The translations under genes were made by a program, and so were the position numbers. Below, in pieces: positions 45,827 through 54,509 of a stretch of DNA of 64,000 nt (positions within the stretch are counted from its first letter, which is position 1; each line of letters starts with the position of its first letter). The DNA comes from Tamlana carrageenivorans (GTDB lineage Bacteria; Bacteroidota; Bacteroidia; Flavobacteriales; Flavobacteriaceae): positions 2,437,501-2,501,500 of the forward strand of contig NZ_CP025938.1 in the NCBI RefSeq assembly GCF_002893765.1, read 5' to 3'. Below the pieces are notes generated by a model, which saw only the letters and a list, made by a program, of their open reading frames with translations, ran no database searches and was not told the origin of the DNA.

Positions 45827-47428
45827 ATGTCAGAAGAACAGAAAAAACAACTCGAAAAACAATTATGGGCTATAGCTAACTTGTTAAGAGGCAAGATGGA
45901 TGCAGACGATTACAGAAATTACATCTTAGGCTTTATATTCTTTAAATACCTTTCCGAAAAACTACACCTATATGCCGATGAGATTTTAGAACCAGACAAT
46001 ATAACCTACGAGCAAATAGACGAGAATACTGCAGATGGCAAATTATATATCGATGCTGTTAAAAAAGCATGTATTAAAAATTTAGGCTACTTCTTAAAAC
46101 CCAGCGAATTATTTACCTCTATTGCTCAAAAAGGAAATAACCTAAGTGATATACAAACCAACGATAACGACGAAGCAACACAGTTTTTTATTATCGAAGA
46201 TTTAGAACACATCCTAAATAATATCGAACAAAGTACTATGGGTACCGACTCCGAAGACGATTTCATCCGACTCTTCGAAGACTTAGACCTAACATCTTCC
46301 AAATTAGGAAAAACCGTAAAAGCTAAAAATGAAATCATAGCCAAAATCATTACCCATTTAGATGAAATAGACTTTCAGTTACAAGATACAGAAAGCGATT
46401 TGTTAGGCGATGCCTACGAATATTTAATCGGTGAGTTTGCGGCAGGAGCAGGTAAAAAAGCAGGCGAATTTTATACCCCTCAGGAAGTATCAACCATATT
46501 GGCAAAAATTGTAACCACACGTAAAAAACGAATCAAATCGGTGTACGATCCAACATGTGGTAGTGGGTCCTTATTACTGCGTGTAGCTAAAGAAGTAGAC
46601 GATGTAGGTATGTTTTACGGTCAAGAACTTAACCGTACCACTTACAACTTAGCACGTATGAATATGATTCTGCACGAAGTACACTACTCCAAGTTCGACA
46701 TCAAGCAGGAAGACACCCTAGAAGAACCGCAGCACCTCGATATTGATTTAAAAGCAGAAGCCATTGTAGCAAACCCACCTTTTTCTGCAAACTGGTCGGC
46801 AAAAGGCATTTTTAGTACAGACGATAGGTTTAGCCAATACGGTAAACTAGCCCCAAAAACCAAAGCCGATTTCGCATTCGTGCAACACATGGTACATCAT
46901 TTAGACGAAAACGGAATCATGGCAACCGTACTGCCACACGGCGTGTTATTTAGAGGAAGTGCCGAGGGCCATATTAGGCGATATTTAATAGAAGACCGCA
47001 ATTATATCGATGCCGTTATAGGTTTGCCGGCAAACATCTTTTTTGGCACCAGCATACCAACCTGTATCCTGGTACTTAAAAAATGCCGAGAGGCAAACGA
47101 AGATGTTCTGTTTATAGACGCCTCCAATCATTTCGAAAAACAAGGCAATCAAAATAAGCTATTACCAGAGCATATTGCCGAAATTACAAACACCTATGCC
47201 AACAGGGAGGTGAAAGACAAGTACAGTTATAGAGCCACCTTACAAGAAATAGCCGATAACGATTACAACCTCAACATCCCCCGTTATGTCGATACCTTTG
47301 AAGAAGAAGAGCCCATCGATATTAATGCCGTTGCAGAAGAGATACAAGCGTTAGATATAGAAATTGCTGAAACGGATAAACGCATCGCTTCTTATTGTGC
47401 TGAGCTAAATATTAAAACGCCTTTTTAA
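45827..47428 (+). CDS. hsdM: type I restriction-modification methyltransferase subunit HsdM
   Basis: An N6-adenine methyltransferase of 533 residues. It has the HsdM N-terminal helical domain (QLWAIANLLRGKMDADDYRNYILGFIFFKYLSEKL), GEFYTPQEVSTILAKI, the SAM motif YDPTCGSGSLLLRV near 240, and the catalytic NPPFSANW near 315. It is translated directly into hsdS. With S it modifies host DNA, and with R it forms the restriction complex. Confidence 0.97.
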   Translation: MSEEQKKQLEKQLWAIANLLRGKMDADDYRNYILGFIFFKYLSEKLHLYADEILEPDNITYEQIDENTADGKLYIDAVKKACIKNLGYFLKPSELFTSIAQKGNNLSDIQTNDNDEATQFFIIEDLEHILNNIEQSTMGTDSEDDFIRLFEDLDLTSSKLGKTVKAKNEIIAKIITHLDEIDFQLQDTESDLLGDAYEYLIGEFAAGAGKKAGEFYTPQEVSTILAKIVTTRKKRIKSVYDPTCGSGSLLLRVAKEVDDVGMFYGQELNRTTYNLARMNMILHEVHYSKFDIKQEDTLEEPQHLDIDLKAEAIVANPPFSANWSAKGIFSTDDRFSQYGKLAPKTKADFAFVQHMVHHLDENGIMATVLPHGVLFRGSAEGHIRRYLIEDRNYIDAVIGLPANIFFGTSIPTCILVLKKCREANEDVLFIDASNHFEKQGNQNKLLPEHIAEITNTYANREVKDKYSYRATLQEIADNDYNLNIPRYVDTFEEEEPIDINAVAEEIQALDIEIAETDKRIASYCAELNIKTPF

Positions 47429-48684
47429 TGATGGAAAAACAATTAAGTTCTATTGTGCCTAGTCGAAATATACCACAGTTGAGGTTTCCAGAGTTTGAGG
47501 AAAAAATAAAAGAAGTTAAAGTATTAAGTCTAGTAGAGTTCAAATCAGGAGGTACTCCAAAAAAAGATAATCCGAATTATTGGAATGGAAATATCCCTTG
47601 GATAAGTGCATCTTCTATGCTTGGAAAATTTTATTCAAATTCCGAGAGGACGTTAACAGAGGAGGGGTTGAGTAGAGGATCTAAATTGGCTCCAAAAAAC
47701 ACTTTACTTCTTTTAGTAAGGGGTAGTATGCTTTATAATAAAATACCAATTGGTATTACAGAAAAAGATGTTGCTTTTAATCAAGATTTAAAGTCATTAA
47801 TTCCTAACAAAAAAGTAACTGTTGAATATTTGTACCAATGGTTTTGTTCAAAAGAGAATAAAATACTTAATATGGTTGTTGGCACAGGTATTGGTGCTGG
47901 CAAATTAGAAACCGATGATATTAAATCATTAAAAGTTTATTTACCTCAACTTCCAGAACAACAAAAAATAGCAGCATTCCTTACAGATGTAGATACTAAA
48001 ATAACCCAACTCACAAAAAAGAAAACCCTTTTAGAGCAATACAAAAAAGGCATCATGCAAAAAATCTTTAATCAAGAATTACGATTTAAAGATGATGAGG
48101 GTAAAGAGTTTCCTAATTGGCAAAAAAACAAATTAGGTAAATCAGTAAAATTTTTAAAAGGAAAAGGTTTGCCTAAAAGTGAAATAGTATGTGATGGTCA
48201 ATATAAGTGTATTCACTATGGAGAGCTTTTCACAAAATATAATGAGTTAATTGATAATATAATTAGTAGAACAAATGATAATGATAAGACTATTCTGTCA
48301 AAGGTAAACGATGTTTTAATGCCTACTTCAGATGTTACACCTAATGGTTTAGCAACAGCAAGTTGTATTAAAGAATCAGATGTTATTTTGGGTGGTGATG
48401 TATTAATTATTAGACAAGATATTAAAAAGATTGAAGGTGTATATCTGGCACATTATATCAAACATTTTAGAAATGATGTAATGAAATTAGTTTCAGGTTC
48501 AACGGTTTATCATTTATACGGTTCTGATATGAAAAATTTACAAGTTTTAATTCCCTGTCTTGATGAGCAAATTAAAATCGCTAATTTCTTAACAGATATC
48601 GATAAAAAAATAGAAGCCGTAACCACCAAAATAGAAAAGGCACAAAGCTTTAAAAAGGGCTTATTACAGCAAATGTTTGTGTAG
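47428..48684 (+). CDS. hsdS: type I restriction-modification specificity subunit HsdS
   Basis: A 418-residue DNA-recognition subunit with two target-recognition domains (about 20-180 and 225-385). Each is followed by a conserved helical spacer (QQKIAAFLTDVDTKITQLTKKKTLLEQYKKGIMQKIF and IANFLTDIDKKIEAVTTKIEKAQSFKKGLLQQMF). The recognised sequence should be bipartite. Its start overlaps the last base of hsdM. No second hsdS copy or inverted repeats for domain shuffling are visible. Confidence 0.94.
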   Translation: MMEKQLSSIVPSRNIPQLRFPEFEEKIKEVKVLSLVEFKSGGTPKKDNPNYWNGNIPWISASSMLGKFYSNSERTLTEEGLSRGSKLAPKNTLLLLVRGSMLYNKIPIGITEKDVAFNQDLKSLIPNKKVTVEYLYQWFCSKENKILNMVVGTGIGAGKLETDDIKSLKVYLPQLPEQQKIAAFLTDVDTKITQLTKKKTLLEQYKKGIMQKIFNQELRFKDDEGKEFPNWQKNKLGKSVKFLKGKGLPKSEIVCDGQYKCIHYGELFTKYNELIDNIISRTNDNDKTILSKVNDVLMPTSDVTPNGLATASCIKESDVILGGDVLIIRQDIKKIEGVYLAHYIKHFRNDVMKLVSGSTVYHLYGSDMKNLQVLIPCLDEQIKIANFLTDIDKKIEAVTTKIEKAQSFKKGLLQQMFV

Positions 48685-48745
48685 CATAAAATTTAAAAAC
48701 TTTAATAAAAATGTTAATACCTATGGCTAAATGGTATAAAAAGTA

Positions 48746-48753
48746 TACTTTTG
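48746..48753 (+). promoter_or_regulatory. -7 box candidate before the RNA element and abi
   Basis: TACTTTTG fits TAnnTTTG. It lies between the hsdS stop and the hairpin at 48764, about 10 bases before the structured segment, so a transcript could begin there. No clear -33 TTG is seen. Confidence 0.45.
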
Positions 48754-48759
48754 TGGCAA

Positions 48760-48810
48760 CAGTACACACCACGCTACCCATTAGAACAGCGTCCCAGGGT
48801 GTGTCTTTTG
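48760..48810 (+). ncRNA. candidate abiF-type structured RNA upstream of abi
   Basis: ACACACC (48764-48770) pairs with GGTGTGT (48798-48804). Stacked directly on it, ACGCT (48771-48775) pairs with AGCGT (48788-48792), leaving a 5-base bulge CCCAG on the 3' side and a 12-base loop. This 12-bp stem stands out in otherwise AT-rich DNA and ends in a T-rich CTTTTGCTTTTT. Abi_2/AbiF genes are known to have a conserved upstream RNA (the abiF motif), recently discussed as an RNA antitoxin related to the origin of Cas13. Whether this hairpin matches that motif needs a covariance search. Confidence 0.5.
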
Positions 48811-48816
48811 CTTTTT

Positions 48817-48848
48817 ATAAGGTACGTTTAGCTCAAAATCAACCTTAT
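48817..48848 (+). promoter_or_regulatory. hairpin pairing with the abi start codon
   Basis: ATAAGGT (48817-48823) is the exact reverse complement of ACCTTAT (48842-48848), which contains the first two bases of the abi ATG (48847-48849). The 18-base loop holds the leader. When formed, the stem would hide the start codon and keep translation low. Confidence 0.5.
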
Positions 48849-49758
48849 GTTTAGTAAACCTGCATTTACACTTTCCCAACAAGTAGAGCAACTACAAGAG
48901 CGTGGTTTAATTATTAAGCACCCACGTATTGCCGAAAAATACCTGATAAATATTAGCTATTACCGTTTAGGTGAATATTGGTATGTCATGCAATCCGATA
49001 AAGAAAAACATATATTTAAACCTAATAGTAAATTCGAAGACGCTATTGCTTTATATAATTTTGATGCCGAACTCAGGCTCCTGCTTTTTGATGTGATAGA
49101 GAAAATTGAAATTAGTTTACGTACCAAATTAATTTACTATTTATCCCATGAATCCGATCCTTGGTGGTTTCAAAATTTCGAACTATTTAATGATTGTAAG
49201 GCCTTAGTAAAAACACTTTCTAATTTAGAAGAAGAAATAACCCGTACTAAAGACGAATCAATAAAAAAACACCTTAAAAAACATAAGGAAGATGGTAGGT
49301 TTCCACCAGCATGGAAATCTTTAGAGCAAACCAGTTTTGGTGCATTATCAAAGTTGTATGGTAATTTAAAAAATGGTGTTAAAGCTAAAAATGATATAGC
49401 TAAAGATTTTGGTGCTGTAAATCATACCTATTTGCCAAGTTGGTTACAGTCTATTGCTCAAATTCGTAACTTTTGTGCGCACCATTCAAGATTATGGAAC
49501 CGTAATTTACCAGGTACCGTAAAATTATTGCCTAAACCACCTAACCCATGGATACTAGACCCTTTAAATGTGCCTAAACAACATGAGTTTTCAAAACTAT
49601 ATGTGCACATGTGTTTAATGCGGTATATGCTAAATACGATTTTGCCTAAAAATGAATTCGCTAATAAATTGAATGCCCTGTTTGTTAAATACCCTAACGT
49701 CGACCCAAACGCTTTAGGTATGAAACCCAATTGGCAAAATGAACCTTTGTGGAAATAA
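48847..49758 (+). CDS. Abi_2 (AbiD/AbiF-like) HEPN abortive infection protein
   Basis: A 303-residue protein of the Abi_2 family. The N-terminal FTLSQQVEQLQERGLIIKHPRIAEKYLINISYYRLGEYWY is typical. The HEPN ribonuclease motif RxxxxH appears as RNFCAH at 207-212 within QIRNFCAHHSRLWNR. Such proteins are thought to cleave RNA during phage infection and stop growth of infected cells. It is placed between hsdS and hsdR, 6 bases before hsdR, and is preceded by the RNA element and the start-codon hairpin. The ATG at 48847 fits the family start. Confidence 0.92.
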   Translation: MFSKPAFTLSQQVEQLQERGLIIKHPRIAEKYLINISYYRLGEYWYVMQSDKEKHIFKPNSKFEDAIALYNFDAELRLLLFDVIEKIEISLRTKLIYYLSHESDPWWFQNFELFNDCKALVKTLSNLEEEITRTKDESIKKHLKKHKEDGRFPPAWKSLEQTSFGALSKLYGNLKNGVKAKNDIAKDFGAVNHTYLPSWLQSIAQIRNFCAHHSRLWNRNLPGTVKLLPKPPNPWILDPLNVPKQHEFSKLYVHMCLMRYMLNTILPKNEFANKLNALFVKYPNVDPNALGMKPNWQNEPLWK

Positions 49759-49764
49759 TAATTT

Positions 49765-52617
49765 ATGACAACCCAACCAGAACAAGTACTCGAAAATAAT
49801 TTAGTAAGCCAGTTAATAGCGCTAGGTCATAAACCAATTACTATTAAAACGGAAGATGATTTATTAAGCAACCTAAAAACACAGTTAGAAAAGCATAATA
49901 AAACCACCTTTACCACACCAGAGTTTAACCGTATTCTATTACACCTTTCTAAAGGTAATATTTTCGATAAGGCGAAAACATTACGCGATAAATATGTCCT
50001 TCAAAAAGATAATGGCGACAAGGCATATATCGAGTTTATCAATCAAGATTTCTGGTGTCAAAATCAGTTCCAGGTTACCAATCAAGTAACTATAAATGGC
50101 AAACGAGAAAACCGTTACGATGTTACTGTTCTAATAAACGGATTGCCTTTAGTTCAAATTGAGCTAAAGCGAAGAGGTATCGAACTTAAAGAAGCCTTTA
50201 ATCAAATTCAACGCTATCAAAAGGAATCCTTTGCTTTCAATAATGCACTGTTCAATTACGTACAAATTTTTGTTATAAGTAATGGGGTCGATACTAAGTA
50301 TTATGCGAATAGTCAAAAACAAAGCTTCAAATTTACTTCGTTCTGGAGCGATGAAAAGAATAAAAAAATCACACAATTAGAGCCCTTTGCCAATATCTTT
50401 TTAGAGCCTTGTCACATCGCAAAAATGATAACCAAATACGTGGTACTGCATGAAAGCGATAAAACTCTTATGGTACTTAGGCCGTATCAATTTTATGCAG
50501 TCGAATCAATTATCGATAGGGTAAAAAATAGCGATAAAAACGGCTATATCTGGCACACAACAGGATCGGGTAAAACACTTACATCCTTTAAAGCAAGTCA
50601 AATATTAACACATAACCCTAAAATTAAAAAGGTTGTTTTTGTAGTAGACAGACAAGATTTAGACGACCAAACCGTTAGAGAATTTCAGGCATTCGATAAA
50701 GAAAGTATAGATGGTACCGAAGATACCAAAACACTAGTAAAACAATTTTTAGATAACAGTAGGCCACTTTTAGTAACCACCATACAAAAATTGAATAGTG
50801 CCATATCTAAAGCCAAATTTAAAAAACAAATCGAAGCTTTAAAAGGTGAAAAAATAGTCTTTATTTTTGATGAGTGTCACCGTTCTCAATTTGGCGATAC
50901 TCATAGACGTATTGTTAATTTCTTTACCAACCATCAATTATTTGGCTTCACGGGTACACCTATTTTTGTTAAAAATGCCATTAGTAAAAAAAGCATAAAA
51001 CAAACCACCGCAAACCTATTTCACGAGTGTTTACACCAATACGTAATCACAGATGCTATTAGAGATGAAAATGTTTTAAAATTTTCAATTGAATATTACA
51101 ATGTTTTCAAAAATAAAGAAGGCATAGAAGATGTTAAAGTTGAAGATATCAATAAGCAAGAAGTATATGAAAGTAATGAATATTTAAATTCCATTACCAA
51201 TTACATCATAGCAAACCACAACCGTAAAACACATCACAGAGCATTTACAGCCATGTTTTGTGTAAGCAGTGTCGATATTCTAATTAAATATTACGAGCTA
51301 TTAAAGGCTAAAAAAGAAGCTGGAGTACACCGTCTAAATATTGCAACAATTTTTTCCTATGCCCCAAATCCAGAAGATAAGGAGGCTACTGGTGAAATTC
51401 CAGAAGAAGATTTTCCAGATCAACCCATGGCAGCAGAACCTAGAGCAGCTTATGGCATCATGCCTCATAAAGATAAATTAGACGAATACATTACAGATTA
51501 TAACCTGCAATTTGGCTCTAAACATTCGGCTAAAGACGGTAAAACCTTTCTTAGCTATAAAAAGGACATTTCGCAGCGTGTAAAAAACAAACAAATTGAT
51601 ATTTTATTGGTGGTAAACATGTTTCTTACTGGTTTTGATAGTAAGACCTTAAACACCCTTTACGTAGATAAAAATTTAAATTACCATGGCTTAATTCAAG
51701 CCTATTCCCGCACTAACAGAATCTTAAACGAAAAGAAATCTCAAGGAAACATTTTAGCCTTTCGTAACCTAAAACAAAACACCGACGACGCCATTGCTTT
51801 GTTTTCAGATAAGAACGCTCAAGAAACTATAATTATAGCGCCATATGAAGAGCAAATAAAGAAATTTAATGAAGCTTACAAGGTCTTAATGAGTATTGCG
51901 CCAACGGTAGACAGTGTAAACGATTTAGTTACCGAAAATGATGAATTAGAGTTTGCCAAAGCCTTTCGTGAAATCATGCGGTTAAAAAACATCCTGTCTT
52001 CTTTCGTCGAATTCACTTTTGATGATACCTATATGAAAGATCAGGAATTCGCAGATTATACAAGTAAGTATTTAGACCTCTACGATAAAATTAAAACCAA
52101 TAGCCAAAAAGAATCGGTATCTATATTAGATGAAATTGATTTCGAATTAGAATTAATCCATCGCGATGAAATCAATGTAGCATACATTATGAAACTGTTA
52201 GCTAAATTAAAAGATGCCAAACCTAAAGACCAGGCGAAACAGAAAAAGCAAATTATCGATTTAATAGCAGGCGAATCAGAATTAAGAAGCAAGCGCGTTT
52301 TAATAGAAAAATTCATCCAAAACAATCTGCTTAAAATCACCGATAACGATAATGTAGAAGATGAATTTAAAACTTATTGGAAAGAAGAAACTAAAAATGC
52401 ATTAGCCGATTTAAGTACAACCGAAGCTTTAAAGCAAGAGAAGGTAGAAAACATTATAAACGATTTTCTTTTTACAGGAAGAATGGCTACTGAAGATGAG
52501 GTTATTGCCGCCCTAGAAAAACGCCCAAGTGTATTGCATAGAGAATCTATAAGTACAAGAGTAACTCAAAAAATTAAAGATTTCATTCAAACATTCATCA
52601 ACGGAATGGATAATTAA
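49765..52617 (+). CDS. hsdR: type I restriction endonuclease motor subunit HsdR
   Basis: A 950-residue translocase-nuclease. The N-terminal PD-(D/E)xK-type region reads YDVTVLINGLPLVQIELKRRG (ELK catalytic residues). Superfamily 2 helicase motifs follow: Walker A HTTGSGKTLTSF near 267, DECHRSQFG near 369, FTGTPIF, and a C-terminal helicase part with MFLTGFDSKTLNTLYVDK and SRTNRIL. A C-terminal helical domain contacts HsdM. It is the last gene of the locus and probably shares a transcript with abi. Confidence 0.96.
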   Translation: MTTQPEQVLENNLVSQLIALGHKPITIKTEDDLLSNLKTQLEKHNKTTFTTPEFNRILLHLSKGNIFDKAKTLRDKYVLQKDNGDKAYIEFINQDFWCQNQFQVTNQVTINGKRENRYDVTVLINGLPLVQIELKRRGIELKEAFNQIQRYQKESFAFNNALFNYVQIFVISNGVDTKYYANSQKQSFKFTSFWSDEKNKKITQLEPFANIFLEPCHIAKMITKYVVLHESDKTLMVLRPYQFYAVESIIDRVKNSDKNGYIWHTTGSGKTLTSFKASQILTHNPKIKKVVFVVDRQDLDDQTVREFQAFDKESIDGTEDTKTLVKQFLDNSRPLLVTTIQKLNSAISKAKFKKQIEALKGEKIVFIFDECHRSQFGDTHRRIVNFFTNHQLFGFTGTPIFVKNAISKKSIKQTTANLFHECLHQYVITDAIRDENVLKFSIEYYNVFKNKEGIEDVKVEDINKQEVYESNEYLNSITNYIIANHNRKTHHRAFTAMFCVSSVDILIKYYELLKAKKEAGVHRLNIATIFSYAPNPEDKEATGEIPEEDFPDQPMAAEPRAAYGIMPHKDKLDEYITDYNLQFGSKHSAKDGKTFLSYKKDISQRVKNKQIDILLVVNMFLTGFDSKTLNTLYVDKNLNYHGLIQAYSRTNRILNEKKSQGNILAFRNLKQNTDDAIALFSDKNAQETIIIAPYEEQIKKFNEAYKVLMSIAPTVDSVNDLVTENDELEFAKAFREIMRLKNILSSFVEFTFDDTYMKDQEFADYTSKYLDLYDKIKTNSQKESVSILDEIDFELELIHRDEINVAYIMKLLAKLKDAKPKDQAKQKKQIIDLIAGESELRSKRVLIEKFIQNNLLKITDNDNVEDEFKTYWKEETKNALADLSTTEALKQEKVENIINDFLFTGRMATEDEVIAALEKRPSVLHRESISTRVTQKIKDFIQTFINGMDN

Positions 52618-52781
52618 TGAAACACAGTAACATGTAAGGAATAAATTCCGAGTTGAGTTTTCTTATGGGGGTTTCAAATACACTTTTCATATCGAACGCA
52701 GTGGGATATCTCAATATCATAAATCTTGTTTTAACTGCCAAAATCAACTAATTTACACCCTTAAAATGTAACCCTTATCAA

Positions 52782-53723
52782 TTGCCTAAATTACTGAATC
52801 TACTTTTTCTTTTCCCGTTATGTTGTTTTGCTCAAATCCCAGAGTATTACAATAGCATCGACTTCACTAAAACCCCAATCGAAATAAAGGAGCAGCTTTC
52901 AATCCTAATTACACAAACGCATACAGGCCAAATACCTTATACCTCAACAAGTACCGATACTTGGGATATCTTAAAAGAAAGTGATTTAGTGGTAGTAAAT
53001 TCTGCTGAGGTGCTACTCGTTTATGGTTACAATAATGCCGATTCTAATATTAGAAATCACAGAACCCGAAGTAAAAGTCTATCTTGTCATACAAACTCTT
53101 GTAAAGGCTATTGGACAAGAGAACATGTTTTTCCAAAATCATTAGCAGCACCAAAATTAGCAACCAGTTATGCAGGTGCTGGTACCGATGTACATAATCT
53201 AAAGCCAGCCGATAGCGATATGAATTCATACCGTAGCAATAGAATGTACAATGTTGGTTCTGGTAATGCAACAGTAACTAGTATGGGTGATTTTTATCCA
53301 GGAGAAGAGTGGGTAGGTGATGTCGCTAGAATAATCATGTATATGTATCTACGTTACCCAACACAATGCTTGCCAACCGCCGTTGCAGGTGGGTCCATCA
53401 ATTACTCTAAAAACGATGCTTTGCCCGATATCCTATTAACTTGGAACGAACAAGATCCGGTGTCTCAAGAAGAAATATACCGAAATAATAAAATAGCCGA
53501 GTACCAAGGTAATAGAAACCCATTTATCGACAATCCTTATTTAGCAACGTTAATTTGGAATGGCCCTAAAGCTATTGATACTTGGGGGATTTTCACTATT
53601 GATGATTTTTCACAAATTGAAATTGCAATTTATCCCATAATAAAATCGGTTCATATCTGTGTTAAAAATCAGCCAAACAAGATAGCATCTAAGAAGTTTG
53701 TAGTTCCCATGGTTAAAAGGTAG
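52782..53723 (+). CDS. secreted endonuclease I (EndA/NucM-type), degraded C-terminal tail
   Basis: A 313-residue secreted nuclease with a TTG start and a signal peptide (KLLNLLFLFPLCCFAQ). The His-Me finger nuclease core includes GYWTREHVFPKS and the downstream TDVHNLKPADSDMNSYRSNRMY. The C-terminal end should be a type IX secretion sorting domain (IYP... then a beta region). After KIAS at about 53690, however, the family-like text EVCSSHG...KVGIPTLT continues in another frame with a TAA inside. One deleted base plus one substitution would explain this, so the sorting tail is probably broken. Confidence 0.8.
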   Translation: MPKLLNLLFLFPLCCFAQIPEYYNSIDFTKTPIEIKEQLSILITQTHTGQIPYTSTSTDTWDILKESDLVVVNSAEVLLVYGYNNADSNIRNHRTRSKSLSCHTNSCKGYWTREHVFPKSLAAPKLATSYAGAGTDVHNLKPADSDMNSYRSNRMYNVGSGNATVTSMGDFYPGEEWVGDVARIIMYMYLRYPTQCLPTAVAGGSINYSKNDALPDILLTWNEQDPVSQEEIYRNNKIAEYQGNRNPFIDNPYLATLIWNGPKAIDTWGIFTIDDFSQIEIAIYPIIKSVHICVKNQPNKIASKKFVVPMVKR

Positions 53724-53992
53724 GCATACCAACATTAACCCCAATAGAGATGACTAACAGGTGTTAAGAAATTTATTTTCTAAGCTTATTCAATCAAACC
53801 ATCATCCAACCTATTAAAGTTAATGTCAAACAATAGCTTTATATTCAATACTCTTTTTTGAAAATGTAATGATAAATTAAAAGCAATGTGTGTTTTCCAT
53901 AGATTTTAAAATTGAAAATAAAAGTTAATAAAATGAATGAGGTTTTTTGCACAACCATTGCATTAATTAATTTATATATTTGTTTAAATTAT

Positions 53993-54388
53993 ATGAAAAT
54001 ATTCTTTTCCATATCAATGTCTATTTTATTCCTTTTTCAAGGAATTAGTTTAGATATGGACTTTTGTGGGTCAATTAAAGAAATTTCAAGCATCATTGCC
54101 CATTATCAAGATCATAAAGTCTATGGAGACTCTTTTCTTGAATATGTCGTTGAAGACTACTTTGCCAGTGATACTGAAAATGAAGAGCATCCTCATAACC
54201 ACGATAAGGAAAATATACCAGTCCATTCTCATAATCAATGTTGCCACCCTTTGGTATTAATTATAGCGAACAACACTTTGGCTATAACCAATCAACTAAA
54301 ATTTGATGAGAAAAAACAGTATAACTTACATAAAGTAAACTTTACTTCCAGATATTTGGAATCGCTTTTCCAGCCTCCAAGGGCATAA
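53993..54388 (+). CDS. small His-rich secreted protein of metal-efflux loci
   Basis: The ATG at 53993 gives a signal peptide (MKIFFSISMSILFLFQGIS) and about 131 residues; an upstream ATG at 53933 lacks this fit. The middle is acidic and His-rich (EEHPHNHDKENIPVHSHNQCC) with two Cys, and the end YLESLFQPPRA resembles short proteins encoded before CzcA/CusA operons in Bacteroidota. It may bind metal in the periplasm. A TATATTTG box (53975-53982) sits only 10 bases upstream and may be chance. The region 53724-53992 otherwise shows no gene. Confidence 0.65.
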   Translation: MKIFFSISMSILFLFQGISLDMDFCGSIKEISSIIAHYQDHKVYGDSFLEYVVEDYFASDTENEEHPHNHDKENIPVHSHNQCCHPLVLIIANNTLAITNQLKFDEKKQYNLHKVNFTSRYLESLFQPPRA

Positions 54389-54422
54389 TTCAGTTTTTTT
54401 AAGGATAACTCTATCCAATTTT

Positions 54423-54483
54423 GAACCTCTAAGGTTCTTTTCATTTCGAGCAATTCTATTTTCTTATCAGAATTGTATCGAAA
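54423..54483 (+). promoter_or_regulatory. two hairpins in the leader of the CusA-type pump gene
   Basis: GAACCT-CTA-AGGTTC (54423-54437) is a perfect short stem followed by TTTTC and may terminate the upstream gene. Next, TTTCGA and CAATTCT (54444-54457) pair with AGAATTG and TCGAAA (54469-54483), giving an interrupted 13-bp stem 27 bases before the pump start. This may be a control element. Confidence 0.45.
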
Positions 54484-54509
54484 AGTTTAACTGAATTAAA
54501 ACATTTTCT

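Noticed and set aside
45658..45879. A 73-residue reading frame before hsdM
   Set aside because: It overlaps the hsdM start by 53 bases in another frame and its last third is just hsdM sequence read out of frame. No family is recognised. A short real peptide cannot be excluded, but the support is too weak.
47428..48684. Phase-variable hsdS shuffling
   Set aside because: There is only one hsdS, no inverted repeats around the recognition domains, and no invertase in the locus.
48685..49758. A Cas13/CRISPR-like system at the HEPN gene
   Set aside because: There is one HEPN motif in a 303-residue Abi_2 protein, and no repeat-spacer array is seen anywhere in the window.
54066..54260. A reading frame overlapping the small His-rich protein
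   Set aside because: It is out of frame with the signal-peptide-bearing protein and has no recognisable features.
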